Below are positions 12,850 through 26,343 of a stretch of 64,000 nt of DNA, piece by piece. A program made the translations under genes and the position numbers. The notes below the pieces were generated by a model. It saw only the letters and a program-made list of their open reading frames with translations. It had not been told where the DNA came from and searched no databases. Numbering within the stretch: the first letter of the stretch is position 1; each line of letters opens with the position of its first letter. This stretch comes from Brucella cytisi (GTDB lineage: Bacteria; Pseudomonadota; Alphaproteobacteria; Rhizobiales; Rhizobiaceae): NCBI GenBank assembly GCA_012103075.1, contig JAAVLQ010000001.1, positions 1,612,001 to 1,676,000 on the forward strand, read 5' to 3'.

Positions 12850-13740
12850 CTCAACAATTCACCGAAAGAGATACCAGCCGCTTTGGCGATATCAGGCACG
12901 AGCGAGGTAGGAGTCATCCCCGGCTGGGTATTGATTTCCAGCCAGATAACTTCGCCATCATCAGAGAAACGATCGTCGAAACGGAAGTCTGACCGGCTTA
13001 CGCCCCGACACCCGATTGCCCGATGCGCCGTAAGGGCCATTGTTTGTATTTTTGGTAAATATTTGGTAAAATTTTGCCGGACACACGTGAGATGACGCGC
13101 CTGCAACATATTTTGAATCATAATCGTAGAACTGATGGCCTACCGGAATGATCTCACACACGTCCATGACGCGATCACCCATCACGGCACAGGTCAATTC
13201 CCGGCCGGGAATGTATTTTTCGACCAGAACCTCGGCACCGTAGTTCCACTCAGCCGAACTGATGATTTGCGGCGGATGCGCCTGATCTTCCTTGACGATC
13301 ACGACGCCAAAGCTCGAACCTTCGCGAACCGGCTTGACCACGTAAGGCGGCTCCATCGGATGCTCAGTGCCGATCTCAAAACGGTTGAGCAGAAGCGAGG
13401 AAGCAACAGCAACACCGGCAGCAGCCGCAACCTTCTTGGCGCGGTCCTTGTCCATGGCGAGCGCCGATGCGAGCACGCCCGAATGCGTGTAGGGAATCTG
13501 GAGATATTCGAGAACGCCCTGAATAGCGCCATCCTCACCGAAAGGGCCATGCAGCGCATTGAACGCAACGTCAGGCTTCAGTTCGGCAAGAACGCTGGCA
13601 ACATTGCGATCCACATCAATACGCGTCACGCGATAGCCGCGCTCTTCAAGGGTCGCAGCGCAAGCCGTTCCAGAGGACAAACTGACCGGGCGCTCCGAAG
13701 AGAAACCGCCCATCAAAACGGCGACGTGCTTTCCCGTCAT
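12816..13740 (-). CDS. ddlB: D-alanine--D-alanine ligase (frameshifted)
   Basis: ATP-grasp ligase making the D-Ala-D-Ala end of the peptidoglycan stem. The start at 13740 gives [20 protein letters not shown]. Family motifs follow: [44 protein letters not shown] and, near the C-terminus, [14 protein letters not shown] and [15 protein letters not shown]. The frame is broken in the A/T-rich stretch 13049-13075, which holds several homopolymers; a net change of one or two bases joins SSHVCPAK to [15 protein letters not shown]. It overlaps ftsQ and is separated from murB by about 240 bases containing the murB terminator. Confidence 0.92.
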
Positions 13741-13939
13741 GTTAGCATCCCCTCTGCGCAATCCCCTGCGCATCAATTAAACAGAATCCAAGCAACCCAG
13801 CAGCGAAGGCCGCAGGCACCCGCGGCAGGAAAATCCTGCCGAATCAAATCACTGTGTGGTTAACCCTAAAGAATCAGAGGATTGATTCCGTGACAAGACC
13901 CTATAGAAAGGGACGAACCTTACGCGTCGCTTGTGAAGG

Positions 13940-13983
13940 CAAAAAGCCCGGAATATCAGGTAGAAAATCCGGGCAACTTTTTA
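13940..13983 (-). terminator. Rho-independent terminator after murB
   Basis: Inverted repeat GCCCGGA/TCCGGGC with a 17-base loop; on the minus strand it is followed by TTTTTG. It starts immediately after the corrected murB stop at 13984, suggesting that ddl onward is read from another promoter or by read-through. Confidence 0.7.
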
Positions 13984-14947
13984 TCAAAATTTTCCAAGAA
14001 ACTCTTCTACCGCCTCGCCCTCGCGGAACAAACCGAGACGTTTGATTTCCCAAGAAGGCGAATACCCGAATTTTCAAAAAACTCTGGCGCGAACCGTTTC
14101 GCCCAAAGTCTCCAGATCGAGCCCCGTTGCGGTGCCTGTATTGATCATAAAATTGCAGTGCATTTCGGACATCTGCGCGCCGCCGACGCGCAAACCGCGG
14201 CAACCTGCCTTGTCGATTTCCTTCCGTGCCGATGTGCCTTCCGGATTCTTGAAGGTCGAGCCACCTGTCTTTTCGCGTACAGGCTGCACCGTCTCGCGAT
14301 GATGCTGCACCTCGTCCATGGCTTGTTTGATCGCTTCATGCTCGCCGGGAGTTCCCTCGAACAAGACAGAGGTAAAAATCAGATCCGGCGATGCTGAGGA
14401 ATGCCGATAGGCGTAGCCCATATCCGCATTGGAAAGCACATGCACATCACCCTTGCGATCAAGGGCGCGAACCTCCACGACGCGCTCGCGCGTTTCCACG
14501 CCGTTGGCGCCTGCATTCATGCGCAAAGCCCCGCCCATGCCGCCGGGTATGCCATGGTAGAAGTGGAAGCCAGCCAGCCCCGCTTCCAGCGCCGCTGCGG
14601 CCACGCGCTTGTCAGGCGTCGCCGCGCCTCGCCCGCAGCTGCGTCTCAGAAACCTGATCGACTTCGCCGAAGCCTTTTGCGGAAAGCCGCACGACAAAGC
14701 CCCGAACACCGCCATCGCGCACGAGCAGATTGGAGCCGATGCCAACCACGAGAATCGGTATCTCTTCCGGCACAACCTTCAGAAATGAGGAGAGGTCTTC
14801 TTCATCGGCAGGCTGAAACAGAACCTGTGCCGGTCCGCCAGCGCGGAACGGTGTGATCTTGTCCATGCCGGCATCGGGCGTCAGCCGACCACGCAAGCCC
14901 GACAATTTGCCGTCGAGCTTCTTCAGAAGCGTCTCGCCGCTTTCCAT
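13984..14947 (-). CDS. murB: UDP-N-acetylenolpyruvoylglucosamine reductase MurB (three frameshifts)
   Basis: Flavoenzyme that reduces UDP-GlcNAc-enolpyruvate to UDP-MurNAc. The start at 14947 ([15 protein letters not shown]) is 1 base after the murC stop. FAD-binding motifs [14 protein letters not shown] and [17 protein letters not shown] are clear, as is the catalytic serine region [10 protein letters not shown]. Breaks lie at about 14630 (extra base; restores [14 protein letters not shown]), in the A-run 14086-14091 (extra base) and at 14049-14051 (missing base). The last two restore [20 protein letters not shown] and EEFLGKF before TGA. Corrected length is about 321 residues. Confidence 0.92.
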
Positions 14948-14948
14948 C

Positions 14949-16355
14949 TTACTTCTTACCCTGTTCAGCCAGTTCTTTCGGCAGCGCATATGCCCACTGC
15001 GTAATATTGCCTGCGCCGAGGCAGACCACGAAGTCGCCCGGCTCCGCTATCGAAGCAACCAACGGTGCCAGTGCTTCTGGCCCGCTGGCATAGCGTGCAT
15101 CGCGATGACCTGCGGTTTTGATGCGCGATACGAGCGCCTCGGAATTGATGCCTTCGATAGGGTCTTCGCCAGCCGTATAGACCGGCGCTACGATAACCGT
15201 ATCGGCATCGTTGAAACATGCCGCGAATTCATCAAAGAGGCTTGCCAGACGCGTATAGCGGTGGGGCTGCACAATGGCGACCACACGACCTTTTGTGGCT
15301 TCACGTGCAGCTTTCAGCACGGCGCGGATTTCAACCGGGTGATGGCCATAATCATCGAATATCTCGACGCCGTTCCACGTGCCTGTATGGGTAAAGCGAC
15401 GTTTCACACCGCCGAACGAACCAAGACCACGACGAATATCGTCGGCCGCGATACCCAGCTCATGCGCAACGGCGATTGCCGCCGTCGCATTGGATACGTT
15501 GTGCTGCCCCGGCATCGGCAGACGCAGATCCTGATCTCGGCTGCCTCGCCCTTGCGCGAACGGATCACGACATCGAACAGACTCGCAGCACCATCCATGC
15601 GGTGATTGACAAAACGCACATCAGCCTGCGGGTTTTGGCCATAAGTCACAATACGGCGGTCTTCGATGCGGCTCACCAGAGCCTGCACTTCGGGATGGTC
15701 AAGGCACATCACACCAAAGCCATAGAACGGCACATTCTCGACAAACTGCGCGAAAGCCGCACGCACGGCATCGAAATTGCCGTAATGATCGAGATGTTCC
15801 GGATCGATATTGGTGACTACCGCGATATCGGCTGGCAGTTTGAGGAACGTGCCGTCGCTTTCGTCGGCTTCCACCACCATCCAATCGCCATCGCCCATAC
15901 GGGCATTGGTACCGTAAGCATTGATGATACCGCCATTGATGACGGTCGGATCAAGATGCCCGGCATCAAGCAATGCGGCGACCATTGAGGTCGTGGTGGT
16001 CTTACCATGCGTACCGCCAATCGCAACCGCATGACGGAAGCGCATCAACTCGGCCAGCATTTCGGCGCGGCGCACGATAGGCAGCAGCTTTTCGCGTGCA
16101 GCAACCAGCTCGGGATTGTTTTTCTTGATCGCCGTCGAAACGACAACAACTTCGGCATCACCGATATTTTCAGCCTTGTGGCCGACAAAGACCTCAATGC
16201 CTTTTTTCACGCAGGCGCTGCACATTGGCGCTGTCGGACTGGTCAGAGCCCTGTACCTTGTAGCCGAGATTATGCAGCACTTCGGCAATACCGCTCATGC
16301 CGATGCCGCCAATTCCGATGAAATGGACAAGCCCGATATTCAGCGGCATTTTCAT
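14949..16355 (-). CDS. murC: UDP-N-acetylmuramate--L-alanine ligase MurC (two frameshifts)
   Basis: Mur ligase adding L-Ala to UDP-MurNAc. The N-terminus reads [20 protein letters not shown]. The ATP-binding P-loop is [21 protein letters not shown], and [17 protein letters not shown] and [11 protein letters not shown] follow as in MurC. The C-terminal domain carries [12 protein letters not shown]. An extra T in the run 16202-16207 breaks [19 protein letters not shown] missing base near 15530 breaks the stretch before [17 protein letters not shown]. Corrected length is about 468 residues. The start overlaps the inferred murG stop, and murB begins one base beyond its own stop. Confidence 0.94.
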
Positions 16356-17476
16356 GGCCGAGTTCCTTTTTGAATTCCTGAACAGATTTACCTGCTGCAA
16401 TAGCCTCTGCCAGATCAGCAAGCAACTGCGCTGCATCCGGCTTACCAACGCTTTTGCAGCTTTTGCTTGTGCTTCGAGGCGCTGTGGCTCATTCATCGCA
16501 GCCCGGAGTATCTCGGCAAGGCGTTCTGGCGACAATTCCGACTGGCGAACAACCTCGCCACCGCCGACAGCCGCGAGCGCTGCTGCATTCGCTGCCTGAT
16601 CATGATCGAGCGCGTGCGGAAACGGCACCAACATCGCCGGACGACCGATCACGGTGATCTCAGAAACGGTCGAAGCACCGGACCGCGAAATCACGAACTG
16701 GGCATCCGCCATGCGTGCTGGCATATCGTTGAAAAACGGCGCAACGTCAGCGGGAACACCAAGTTTCTTGTAAGCTTCGCGTACAGCGGCTTCGTCTTCC
16801 TTGCGGGCCTGCTGGGTGATCAGCAGCCGCGCTCGGTCGTTCTCTGGCAGCAAAGCCACGGCAGCGGGAATGGCAGTCGAAAAGAACTGAGCGCCCCGGC
16901 TACCGCCAAAACCAGCAGGCGGAAACGTTCATCCGCCTTGACCGGTTTGTAGGGCGTTCCGGCTGCAGTCAGAACTGGTGGACGCACCGGATTGCCGGTC
17001 GTAGCCGTCTTTTCGGCATGGGTTCCACCGGTCTCAGGCAAGAAACCACCGGCAATCGCCTTCACGCGCCCGGCCAGCCCCTTATTGGCGCGACCCATGA
17101 CGGCATTCTGCTCATGCACCATCGTCGGGATACCCATATTGCTTGCAGCATAAAGCGGCGGCAGCGTCGGATAGCCACCAAAGCCCGCAACGAGTTTGGG
17201 CTTCAGCCTGCGGAACAATTTACGGGAATCGAGATTGCCCTGCCATAGTGACCAGAACGTCTTCAGGAGCGCTATCGGGTTGCGGCCTGCAATTGTTGCC
17301 GAACGAATGACATGAACATGATCTTCCGCGAAGTCACCCGCGAAACGCTGCGCGCGCGCATCGGTCGCCAGATGGACGTCCCAACCACGCGCCTTCAGTT
17401 CATGCGCCAGCGCTTCCGCCGGAAAAAGATGACCGCCCGTTCCACCGGCGGCCAGTACGATTACGCCTTTTACCAT
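16352..17476 (-). CDS. murG: UDP-GlcNAc transferase MurG (three frameshifts)
   Basis: Peripheral membrane glycosyltransferase that converts lipid I to lipid II. It starts [20 protein letters not shown], with the glycine-rich loop of MurG, then [13 protein letters not shown] and [14 protein letters not shown]. The C-terminal donor-binding domain has [19 protein letters not shown] and [17 protein letters not shown]. Breaks are at the A-run 16908-16911 (restores [18 protein letters not shown]), 16445-16446 (restores [19 protein letters not shown]) and the T-run 16367-16371. The last restores FKKGTRP and a TGA overlapping the murC ATG. Eight bases separate it from ftsW. Confidence 0.93.
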
Positions 17477-17483
17477 CAGCCCC

Positions 17484-18644
17484 TCACAGCGCAGGAATGC
17501 GTTTGCCCATATCGACACCGCTACCGACCGTATGGGTCATACGGGCTTCCGGACGGCGGCGCGTCAGAGCCAGAAGGATGCCCATCGTGATGGCGATGGC
17601 AATGAGCGAGGAACCGCCATAGGAGATGAACGGCAGGGTCATTCCCTTTGCAGGCATGAGATGCAGGTTCACAGCCATGTTGATGATCGACTGGAAGCCG
17701 AACAGAATGACAATCCCCGAGACAGCCAGACGAGTGAACGGATCACGCTCGCGCAACGCAATCGAAAGGCCGCGCACGACGATGAATGCGAAAAGCAGCA
17801 TGATGATCATGCACAGAACGATGCCGTATTCTTCTGCCGCAACCGAGAAAATGAAATCGGTATGGCTGTCCGGGATGATGCGCTTGATGGTACCTTCGCC
17901 CGGACCTTGTCCGAACCAGCCGCCGCGCAGGATTGCTTCGCGTCCGGCATCGACACCGAACGTGTCGCCCTCGCCTGTCATGAACCGGTTGATACGCCCG
18001 GCCACGTGATCGAACATGAAATAGGCTGAAACGCCGCCGCAAACAGCAAGACCACCCGGGACCAGAATCCAGAACATCGGCAGACCGGCGAGGAAGAACA
18101 TGGCACCCCATGTGCCTGTGGTCAGCATTGTCTGGCCAAGGTCAGGCTGGAGGACGAGCAAAGCAGCAACGGTGCCGAACAGCAGCATGGCAAGAAAATT
18201 GCCGGGCATTTCGCCACCGCGTTCACGCTCCGAGAACAGCCGGGCGCAAACCACCACGAATGCAGGCTTCATGAATTCTGACGGCTGGATAGAGATCCCT
18301 GCCAGATTGACCCAGCGCCGCGCACCTTTCACTTCGATACCGAAGAACAGTGCGGCAACCATCAATACAAGCGAAATGCCGAGCAGGATCAAAGCAAATC
18401 GCCTGATCTGGCGCGGCGACAGAAACGACACGCCGATCATGACGCCAACTGCCGGCAGCATGAAGAAAATCTGGCGCTCGACAAAGTGGAACCCGTCGAG
18501 CCCGATACGCTGGGCCACGGCAGGACTTGCGGCGAATGACAGCAGAATGCCAGCCCCCCATTAGAGCAAGACATGCAGCGAGGAAGAAGCGGTCTATTGT
18601 CCACCACCAATTGGCGACAGGACCGCGATCGACACGGCTTACCA

Positions 18645-18645
<1 letters not shown>
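17484..18645 (-). CDS. ftsW: Lipid II polymerase FtsW (one frameshift)
   Basis: SEDS-family septal peptidoglycan glycosyltransferase with about ten membrane spans. It starts [20 protein letters not shown] and carries SEDS motifs [36 protein letters not shown] and [18 protein letters not shown]. An extra C in the run 18554-18559 shifts frame in the first span; removing it gives [20 protein letters not shown] joined to [14 protein letters not shown]. The start ATG overlaps the corrected murD stop (TGATG). Corrected length is about 386 residues. It is expected to act with FtsI, encoded nearby. Confidence 0.93.
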
Positions 18646-20047
<1,402 letters not shown>

Positions 20048-20057
20048 TCGATACCTG

Positions 20058-21138
20058 TTATCTGAGCTTCAGGGTGGAAAGGCCGATCATCGCGAGAATG
20101 ATCGCAACGATCCAGAACCGGATCACGACCGGCTCTCGGTCCAGCCCTTCTTTTCAAAATGGTGGTGGATAGGCGCCATGAGGAAGACGCGCTTGCCGGT
20201 CAGCTTGAAGGAGCCAACCTGAATGATGACGGAAAGCGCTTCGACGACGAACAGACCACCGATGATGGCGAGAACGATTTCATGCTTCGTTGCAACCGCA
20301 ACAGTGCCCAGCATACCACCCAGCGCCAGCGAACCCGTATCGCCCATGAAGATAGCGGCGGGAGGCGCATTGAACCACAGGAAGCCGAGGCCCGCGCCAA
20401 TAACAGCGCCAAGAACCACAGCAAGTTCACCTGTGCCCGGCACGAAATGAATCTGCAGATAGTCGGCGAAGATCGCGTTGCCGGAAAGATAGGCAATGAA
20501 GCCGAAAGACGCTGCGGCCACCATGACCGGTACGATTGCAAGCCCGTCGAGACCATCTGTCAGGTTTACGGCATTGCCTGCGCCCACCATGACGAAGGCT
20601 GCAAACGGAATGAAGAACCAGCTCAGATTGACGACGAACTGCTTGGCAAACGGGAATGTCAGCGACGACGAGAACGGCTCCTGCCCTGCCCGCATGATGA
20701 CGAAAGCGGCAATAGCGGCGATCAGGAATTCGATGCCAAGACGCGCCTTGCCGGAAAAACCCTTGTCGGACTGCTTCGTCACCTTGAGATAATCATCATA
20801 GAAGCCGATGGCGCCGAAACCCACCGTAACCAGCAGAACGACCCAGACATAGACGCTGGCCAGATTGGCCCAGAGCAGGCATGACACAAGAATACCGGTC
20901 ATGATCATGAGGCCGCCCATGGTGGGTGTACCGGCCTTCTTGAAATGGGTCTGCGGACCGTCAGCGCGGATCGGCTGGCCTTTCCCTGACGCACCCGAAG
21001 CGAGTTGATGATCGACGGGCCGAACAGGAACACGATCAGCGCCGATGTAATCATCGCGCCGCCGGTACGGAAGGTAATGTAGCGGAACACATTGAGCGGT
21101 GTCATATGTTCGGCGAAGAAGGTGAGAAGCATCAACAT
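20058..21138 (-). CDS. mraY: Phospho-MurNAc-pentapeptide transferase MraY (two frameshifts)
   Basis: Integral membrane enzyme that makes lipid I from UDP-MurNAc-pentapeptide and undecaprenyl phosphate. It starts [18 protein letters not shown]. Conserved acidic sites are [27 protein letters not shown] and [12 protein letters not shown]; the histidine motif is [13 protein letters not shown]. Breaks are at the T-triplet 20981-20983 (restores [19 protein letters not shown]) and at 20129-20130 (restores [20 protein letters not shown] and the last membrane span). Corrected length is about 359 residues. Confidence 0.94.
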
Positions 21139-21164
21139 GTAGAGAAAAATCCCTCAAATACCGC

Positions 21165-22594
21165 TTACTCCGCGGGTTCCACCGGCGGAAACTGGCTAAT
21201 CAACGTCTTGACGATTTTGGAAAAGCCGATCCCCTTCGACGATTTCACCATGATGACATCGCCCGGACGGACCGCCTTGATCACCAGCGGCAACAATTCG
21301 TCGGTGCTTTGCCTGTACTCGGTCTGAATTTCAACCGGCAAGGCATTTTTCAGCGCCGACATGTCCGGTCCACCGATAAAAGCGTATTCACTTCAGCATC
21401 CACGATCGGGCGCGCGAGATCGGCATGAAGTTTGCCCGACTGACGGCCAAGCTCCAGCATGTCGCCTAAAACCGCGATGCGACGGCCACGCGAACCTTCC
21501 GGTGTGGTCGAATGCAACAGCGACAGGGCTGCGCGCATCGAGGTCGGATTGGCGTTGTAGCTCTCGTCGATCAGCGTGAAGGTTCCTTCAGGATGCTGAA
21601 GCACATGGCGCGCGCCGCGACCGCCTTCGGCAGAAAGCGTCGCCATGGCCATCATCACCTTGGCGATATCAGCTCCGACCAGATCAGCGGCCCCAAGAAC
21701 GGCGAGCATGTTCTGCACAATATGACGGCCCGGCATACCAACCTTCACGGCTGCTTCATGCGTTCCGATTTTGACCGTCATGCAAGAGCAGGTTGGGTGC
21801 AGCTTCACTTCGCGCAGACGATAGTCGGACCGGGCGTTCTCGCCGAATGTGGCAATGTGTTCGACACCGGCCTTTTCGGCCAGTTCTTCCAGCTGTTTGA
21901 AGCGCTTGTCATCACGATTGAGAAGCGCATAGCCGCCGGGAACTATGCCTTCGAAAATCTCCGCCTTAGCAACGGCGATTTCTTCCAGATTGGCGAAATG
22001 ACCAAGATGTGCCGGTGCAATCAGCGTGATCAGCGCCACATGCGGGCGCACCATCTTCACCAGCGGACGAATTTCGTCGTGATGGTTCATGCCGATTTCG
22101 AAAACGCCGTAATCCGTATCGGCAGGCATGCGCGCAAGCGTCAGCGGCACACCCCAATGATTGTTGAACGACGCCACAGAAGCATGGACCTTGCCGACTT
22201 CCGAAAGCACATGGCGCAGGGCTTCCTTGGTCGTCGTCTTGCCAACCGAACCAGTCACCGCGATGATCTGCGCCTTCGAGCGTGCCCGCGAGGCAATGCC
22301 AAGCTTGGTCAGGGCCTCAAGCACATCCTCGACCACGATCATCGGTACTTTGGAATTGCCGAATGCGGGCAGACGATGCTCGGCCACCACAAGAAGACCC
22401 GCACCAGCGGCCATGGCGCTGGTTACGAAATCATGCCCGTCGAACTGTTCGCCCCTGATGGCGAAAAAAGCCTCGCCCGGTTTCAGCGAACGGCTGTCGA
22501 TTGAGATGCCGGTTATGCCGCTGGGAAGGTTGCCAAAGGGCCTGCCTTCCATGGCTTCAACCATATCGTTGGATGTCCAGAGCCAGTCACTCAT
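21165..22594 (-). CDS. murF: UDP-MurNAc-tripeptide--D-Ala-D-Ala ligase MurF (one frameshift)
   Basis: Last cytoplasmic peptidoglycan ligase, adding D-Ala-D-Ala made by Ddl. It starts [20 protein letters not shown]. The P-loop is [18 protein letters not shown], followed by [14 protein letters not shown] and [14 protein letters not shown]; the third domain has [19 protein letters not shown]. One base is missing in the A-run near 21378-21381; restoring it joins [20 protein letters not shown] and the end QFPPVEPAE. Corrected length is about 476 residues. The start overlaps the murE stop by four bases. Confidence 0.94.
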
Positions 22595-24062
22595 TCCGAG
22601 CGCTCCTCAAGGCGGGCAGCAAGTGCTGCTGCAACTTCCGCATGATCAGAGAACGGCAAGGTAATGCTGCCGACAATCTGGCCCTCTTCATGCCCCTTGC
22701 CTGCAACGACCAGCGTATCGCCCGCCTGCATCATGGATACAGCGGTAAAGATAGCCTCTCGACGATCACCAATTTCGGTTGCGCCCGGCGCTGCTGCCAT
22801 GATTTCCGAGCGGATTTGGGCTGGAACCTCCGAGCGCGGATTGTCGTCCGTGACGATTGCCACATCCGCCAGTCGCGAGGCGATTTCGCCCATGATCGGA
22901 CGCTTTCCCTTGTCGCGGTCGCCGCCGCAACCGAAGACCACGATCACCCGGCCCGTCGTGAACGGACGCACCGAAGTCAGAACATTTTCCAACGCCTCAG
23001 GCTTATGGGCGTAATCGACATAGGCTGGAGCGCCATCTTCCGTCGCACCGACGAGATCGAGCCGTCCCGGCGCACCTTTGAGGAGCGCCAAGGCACGCAT
23101 TGCAGCCGCAGCCGGAACGCCCGTAACCATGGCAAGCCCTGCGGCAACCAGCGCGTTCGCAACCTGAAAATCCCCTGCGAGCGGCAATTCGATCTCAAAA
23201 ATCTCGTCGCCGATGCGCACTTCGACATGCTGGCGGAAACGCTCGTGCTCGAGCCGCTTGAGAGCAATGAAATTGCCTTTTCGTCCGACCGTCTTCACGT
23301 CGCATCCGGCAAGCGTCGCCGCCTCGATGGCCTGCGCCGAGAAATGATCGTCGGAGAAGATGATGGCTGGCGCACCCTTCGGCAAAAGCATGTTGAAGAG
23401 ACGCATCTTCGCGCCAAGATATTCCTCGATGGTCGCGTGATAATCCATATGGTCACGACCGAGATTGGTAAACGCACCGGCAGCGAGCTTGACACCATCA
23501 AGACGACGCTGATCAAGGCCATGCGATGAGGCTTCCATGGCCGCATGGGTCACGCCTTCATCGGCAAGCTCTGCCAGAACACGATGCAACTCCACCGGAT
23601 CGGGTGTTGTCAGCGAATTATAGTCGCTGCGCGTCGGCGAAAACACGCCGGTCGTGCCGATATTCGCCGCCGGAAAACCGGCATAGGCCCAAATCTGCCG
23701 GGTAAAGGACGCGACGGAAGTCTTGCCGCTGGTGCCTGTAACTGCAACCATAACTTGTGGCTGCTTGCCATAGAACTGCGCCGCAGCAACTGCCAATGCA
23801 AGGCGGGGATCATCGACATGAAGAACCGGGACGCCTGCGTCAGCGACAGCCGTATCCTTGCCTGCGATGATGGCGCTGGCGCCGCGCTTGACGGCATCGA
23901 CGACAAAAGCCGCACCGTCTGCTTTCACGCCTTTCAACGCTGCGAAAAAAAACCGCGTTTGACCTTCCGGGAGTCCGACGTGACGCCGGTGATCTCCACC
24001 TCACCGGCATCGCCGGAGGCCAGTTCCTTAAAGAGAGCGATTTCCTTCAGTTTCATGGTCAT
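22591..24062 (-). CDS. murE: UDP-MurNAc-tripeptide synthetase MurE, meso-DAP type (one frameshift)
   Basis: Adds the third residue of the stem peptide. The P-loop is [19 protein letters not shown]. The motif DDNPRSE near the C-terminus is the DNPR signature of enzymes using meso-diaminopimelate. The N-terminus ([30 protein letters not shown]) is cut off by the homopolymer at 23945-23952, where eight A/T bases break the frame; nine or six would restore GFFFAALKG or GFFAALKG. The start is ATG at 24062 or 24056. Corrected length is about 490 residues. Confidence 0.93.
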
Positions 24063-24116
24063 ACCAAATCCAGATTCAGTTGTGCGCGTTTCGCTGCAAG
24101 GGCTGCTTTATGCGAA

Positions 24117-25932
24117 TCAGTCGTATTCGTTGGAAACCATTGCTGGCGGCACTTCCTGTTGAAAATCAGGCTTGCCGCTTAAATTGCTAACCATTGCTGG
24201 CTGGGCTTCGAGTTGGAAATCGGGCTTCACGCCGAGGAACGATGCAGACCGGCGGATGATCTCCGAAACCATCGGTGCTGCGTTGAGACCTGCGGTTGCG
24301 CTGAACTTGCCTTCTTCCGGCTTCGGTTCGTCGATGATGGTCAGCACGACATAGGTCGGATCATCCATCGGAAATGACGCCAGAAACGCGTTGAAACGCA
24401 CGTCCTTCGAGTAGCGGCCATGCACAACCTTTTCCGCCGTGCCGGTCTTGCCGCCGACGCGGTAGCCCGGAACAGTGGCCCGCTTGCCGGAGCCGCCCTG
24501 AGCGGTCGCGTTGAGGCGATAGAGGTAACGCATATCCGCAGAAACCTGTGGATGAATGACCTGCTTGGCCACCTGATCAGCCTGAGCCTGCGTGCGCATC
24601 AGGAAAGTCGGCTCCATCAGCTTGCCGCCATTCATCAGTGCAGCCGCACCGACCGCCGTCTGCAACGGCGTCGTCATCATGCCGTGGCCGAACGAAATGG
24701 TCATCGAATGGACCTTCTTCCACACACGCGGCTCAACGGGACGCGCCACTTCCGGCAACTCCGTCTGCATACGGTCAAGAAGGCCAATCTTCTTGAGGAA
24801 TGCGCGATGCCCTTCAATGCCGACGGCATCCGCCTCGCGTCCTGAACCAATATTGGACGAGAAGATGAAGACTTCCGGCAGCGTCAGCCAGCGGCCCTTG
24901 CCGTGGAAGTCACGGATCGTCTGGCGACCGAACACCAGCGGACGGCTGGCATCGAGTTTCGACTGCAGGTTGAACTTACCGGGAATCGAGCGCCATCGCC
25001 GTGGTAAAGCTCTTGATGGTCGAACCCATTTCATAGGTGCCCGCCGACATGCGGTTTAGGCGGTCCTTGTCCAAAGCATGGACCGGGTTGTTCGGATCAA
25101 AATCCGGCACCGATGCCATGGCGATCACTTCGCCGGTCTTGACGTTCAGCACCACAGCACCGGCAGCAATTGCCCGGTAGCGTTCCATGGCCTTGACGAG
25201 TACGTCACGCATGATGTGCTGCACACGAATATCGATCGAGAGGCGCACCGGCTCCAGCGACTGTCCGGTTGCGAGCCCCACGGAACGCAGATCGGTCAGC
25301 CCCTGACTGTCGATATATTTCTCCATGCCCGCAATGCCCTGATTGTCGACATTGACGAGACCGAGGATATGCGACGCGGTCGGGCCACCCGGATAGAAGC
25401 GGCGCTTTTCCGTACGGAAGCCGATGCCCGGCACGCCGAGCGCCATGATCTGGCTCTGCTGGCGGGGCGTCAGTCCTCGCTTGATCCAGACGAAACCGGC
25501 ACCACTTTTCAAACGCTTATATGTCGCTTCCCAATCAAGATCGGGCAGCACCGTCGACAGCATTTCGATGGTTTCGTCGGGATCTACGATCTTGCGCGGC
25601 TCTGCATAGAGCGAAGCAGTCTTGATGTCGGTCGCGAGGATTTCGCCGTTACGGTCGAGAATATCCGGGCGCGACGCGAGCTGGTGAACCGCCGGGCCTG
25701 CATTATCCTCATTTTCGCCGCCGATGACACCAAAATAGATGAGCTTGCCACCCATCACACCATAGATGCCGACAAAACAGGCGATGGCCATCCAGAGACG
25801 ATTGCGGGCGCGGTTGCCATGCTTTTTTGCGCGAGCCGACAAACGCCATGTTGCCGGCCAGCTTTTCATCGCCAACCGGCTCAACACCGTCATCCGCCTG
25901 CATATTCTTTTTCTGAAAAGTCTCAGCCGCAT
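24117..25932 (-). CDS. ftsI: Septal transpeptidase FtsI/PBP3 (three frameshifts)
   Basis: Monofunctional penicillin-binding protein that cross-links septal peptidoglycan. After a basic N-terminus there is one membrane span (LWMAIACFVGIYGVMGG). The catalytic motifs are SxxK in EMGSTIKSFTTA, SxN in FIFSSNIGSG and KTG in YRVGGKTGTAEKVV. Breaks are at the T-run 25908-25912, the T-run 25823-25828 (restores FVGSRKKHGNRARNRL) and the G-triplet 24981-24983 (restores MALDSGKFNLQSKLDA). The start ATG at 25932 lies 2 bases after the ftsL stop. The tail holds an imperfect duplication of PDFQxE-PAMVSN, not a family feature I recognise. Confidence 0.93.
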
Positions 25933-25934
25933 GA

Positions 25935-26339
25935 TCAGTGCCTCGCCCCGCTTTTTTCTTGACGCTGCCGGTCGTGATGGCATCCTTTTTCAAGCACGCC
26001 ACTTGCAAGCAGTTCATCGCTGCCGGAGATGATCTTCTGGATATCGTCAACCGGACGTTCCGGAATTTCGTGGACACCCAGCACAAGCTGTTCGGCTTCG
26101 ATCGGCTGGAGGTTGAGTTCCTTTTCGTAGACACCAACGAGACTTTGCAGACGACCGGGCTGGGTCATCAATGCCCAGTCGGCGCGCAGGAGCGTGATCG
26201 TGTCCTTCTCGGAGTCGATCTGTCGCTTCAGCTTGGCGATCACCGCGATCTGCTTTTCCGCGTCATATTTGATCGTGTAGGTGACGGTCGCCGCCACCAG
26301 CATCGCCGCTATCATGATGATGTCGAAAGTACGCAGCAC
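25935..26339 (-). CDS. ftsL: Cell division protein FtsL
   Basis: Small bitopic divisome protein that works with FtsQ and FtsB to activate FtsWI. One membrane span lies at the N-terminus (FDIIMIAAMLVAATVTYTI), followed by a coiled coil (EKQIAVIAKLKRQIDSEKDT) and the LLRADWALMTQPGRL segment typical of alphaproteobacterial FtsL. About 134 residues as written. The last 18 residues look out of frame; a shift in the run 25986-25990 and a compensating one at 25952-25957 would give LEKDAITTGSVKKK before the same stop. It lies between rsmH and ftsI, as expected. Confidence 0.87.
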   Translation of the reverse strand: MLRTFDIIMIAAMLVAATVTYTIKYDAEKQIAVIAKLKRQIDSEKDTITLLRADWALMTQPGRLQSLVGVYEKELNLQPIEAEQLVLGVHEIPERPVDDIQKIISGSDELLASGVLEKGCHHDRQRQEKSGARH

Positions 26340-26343
26340 TCGT

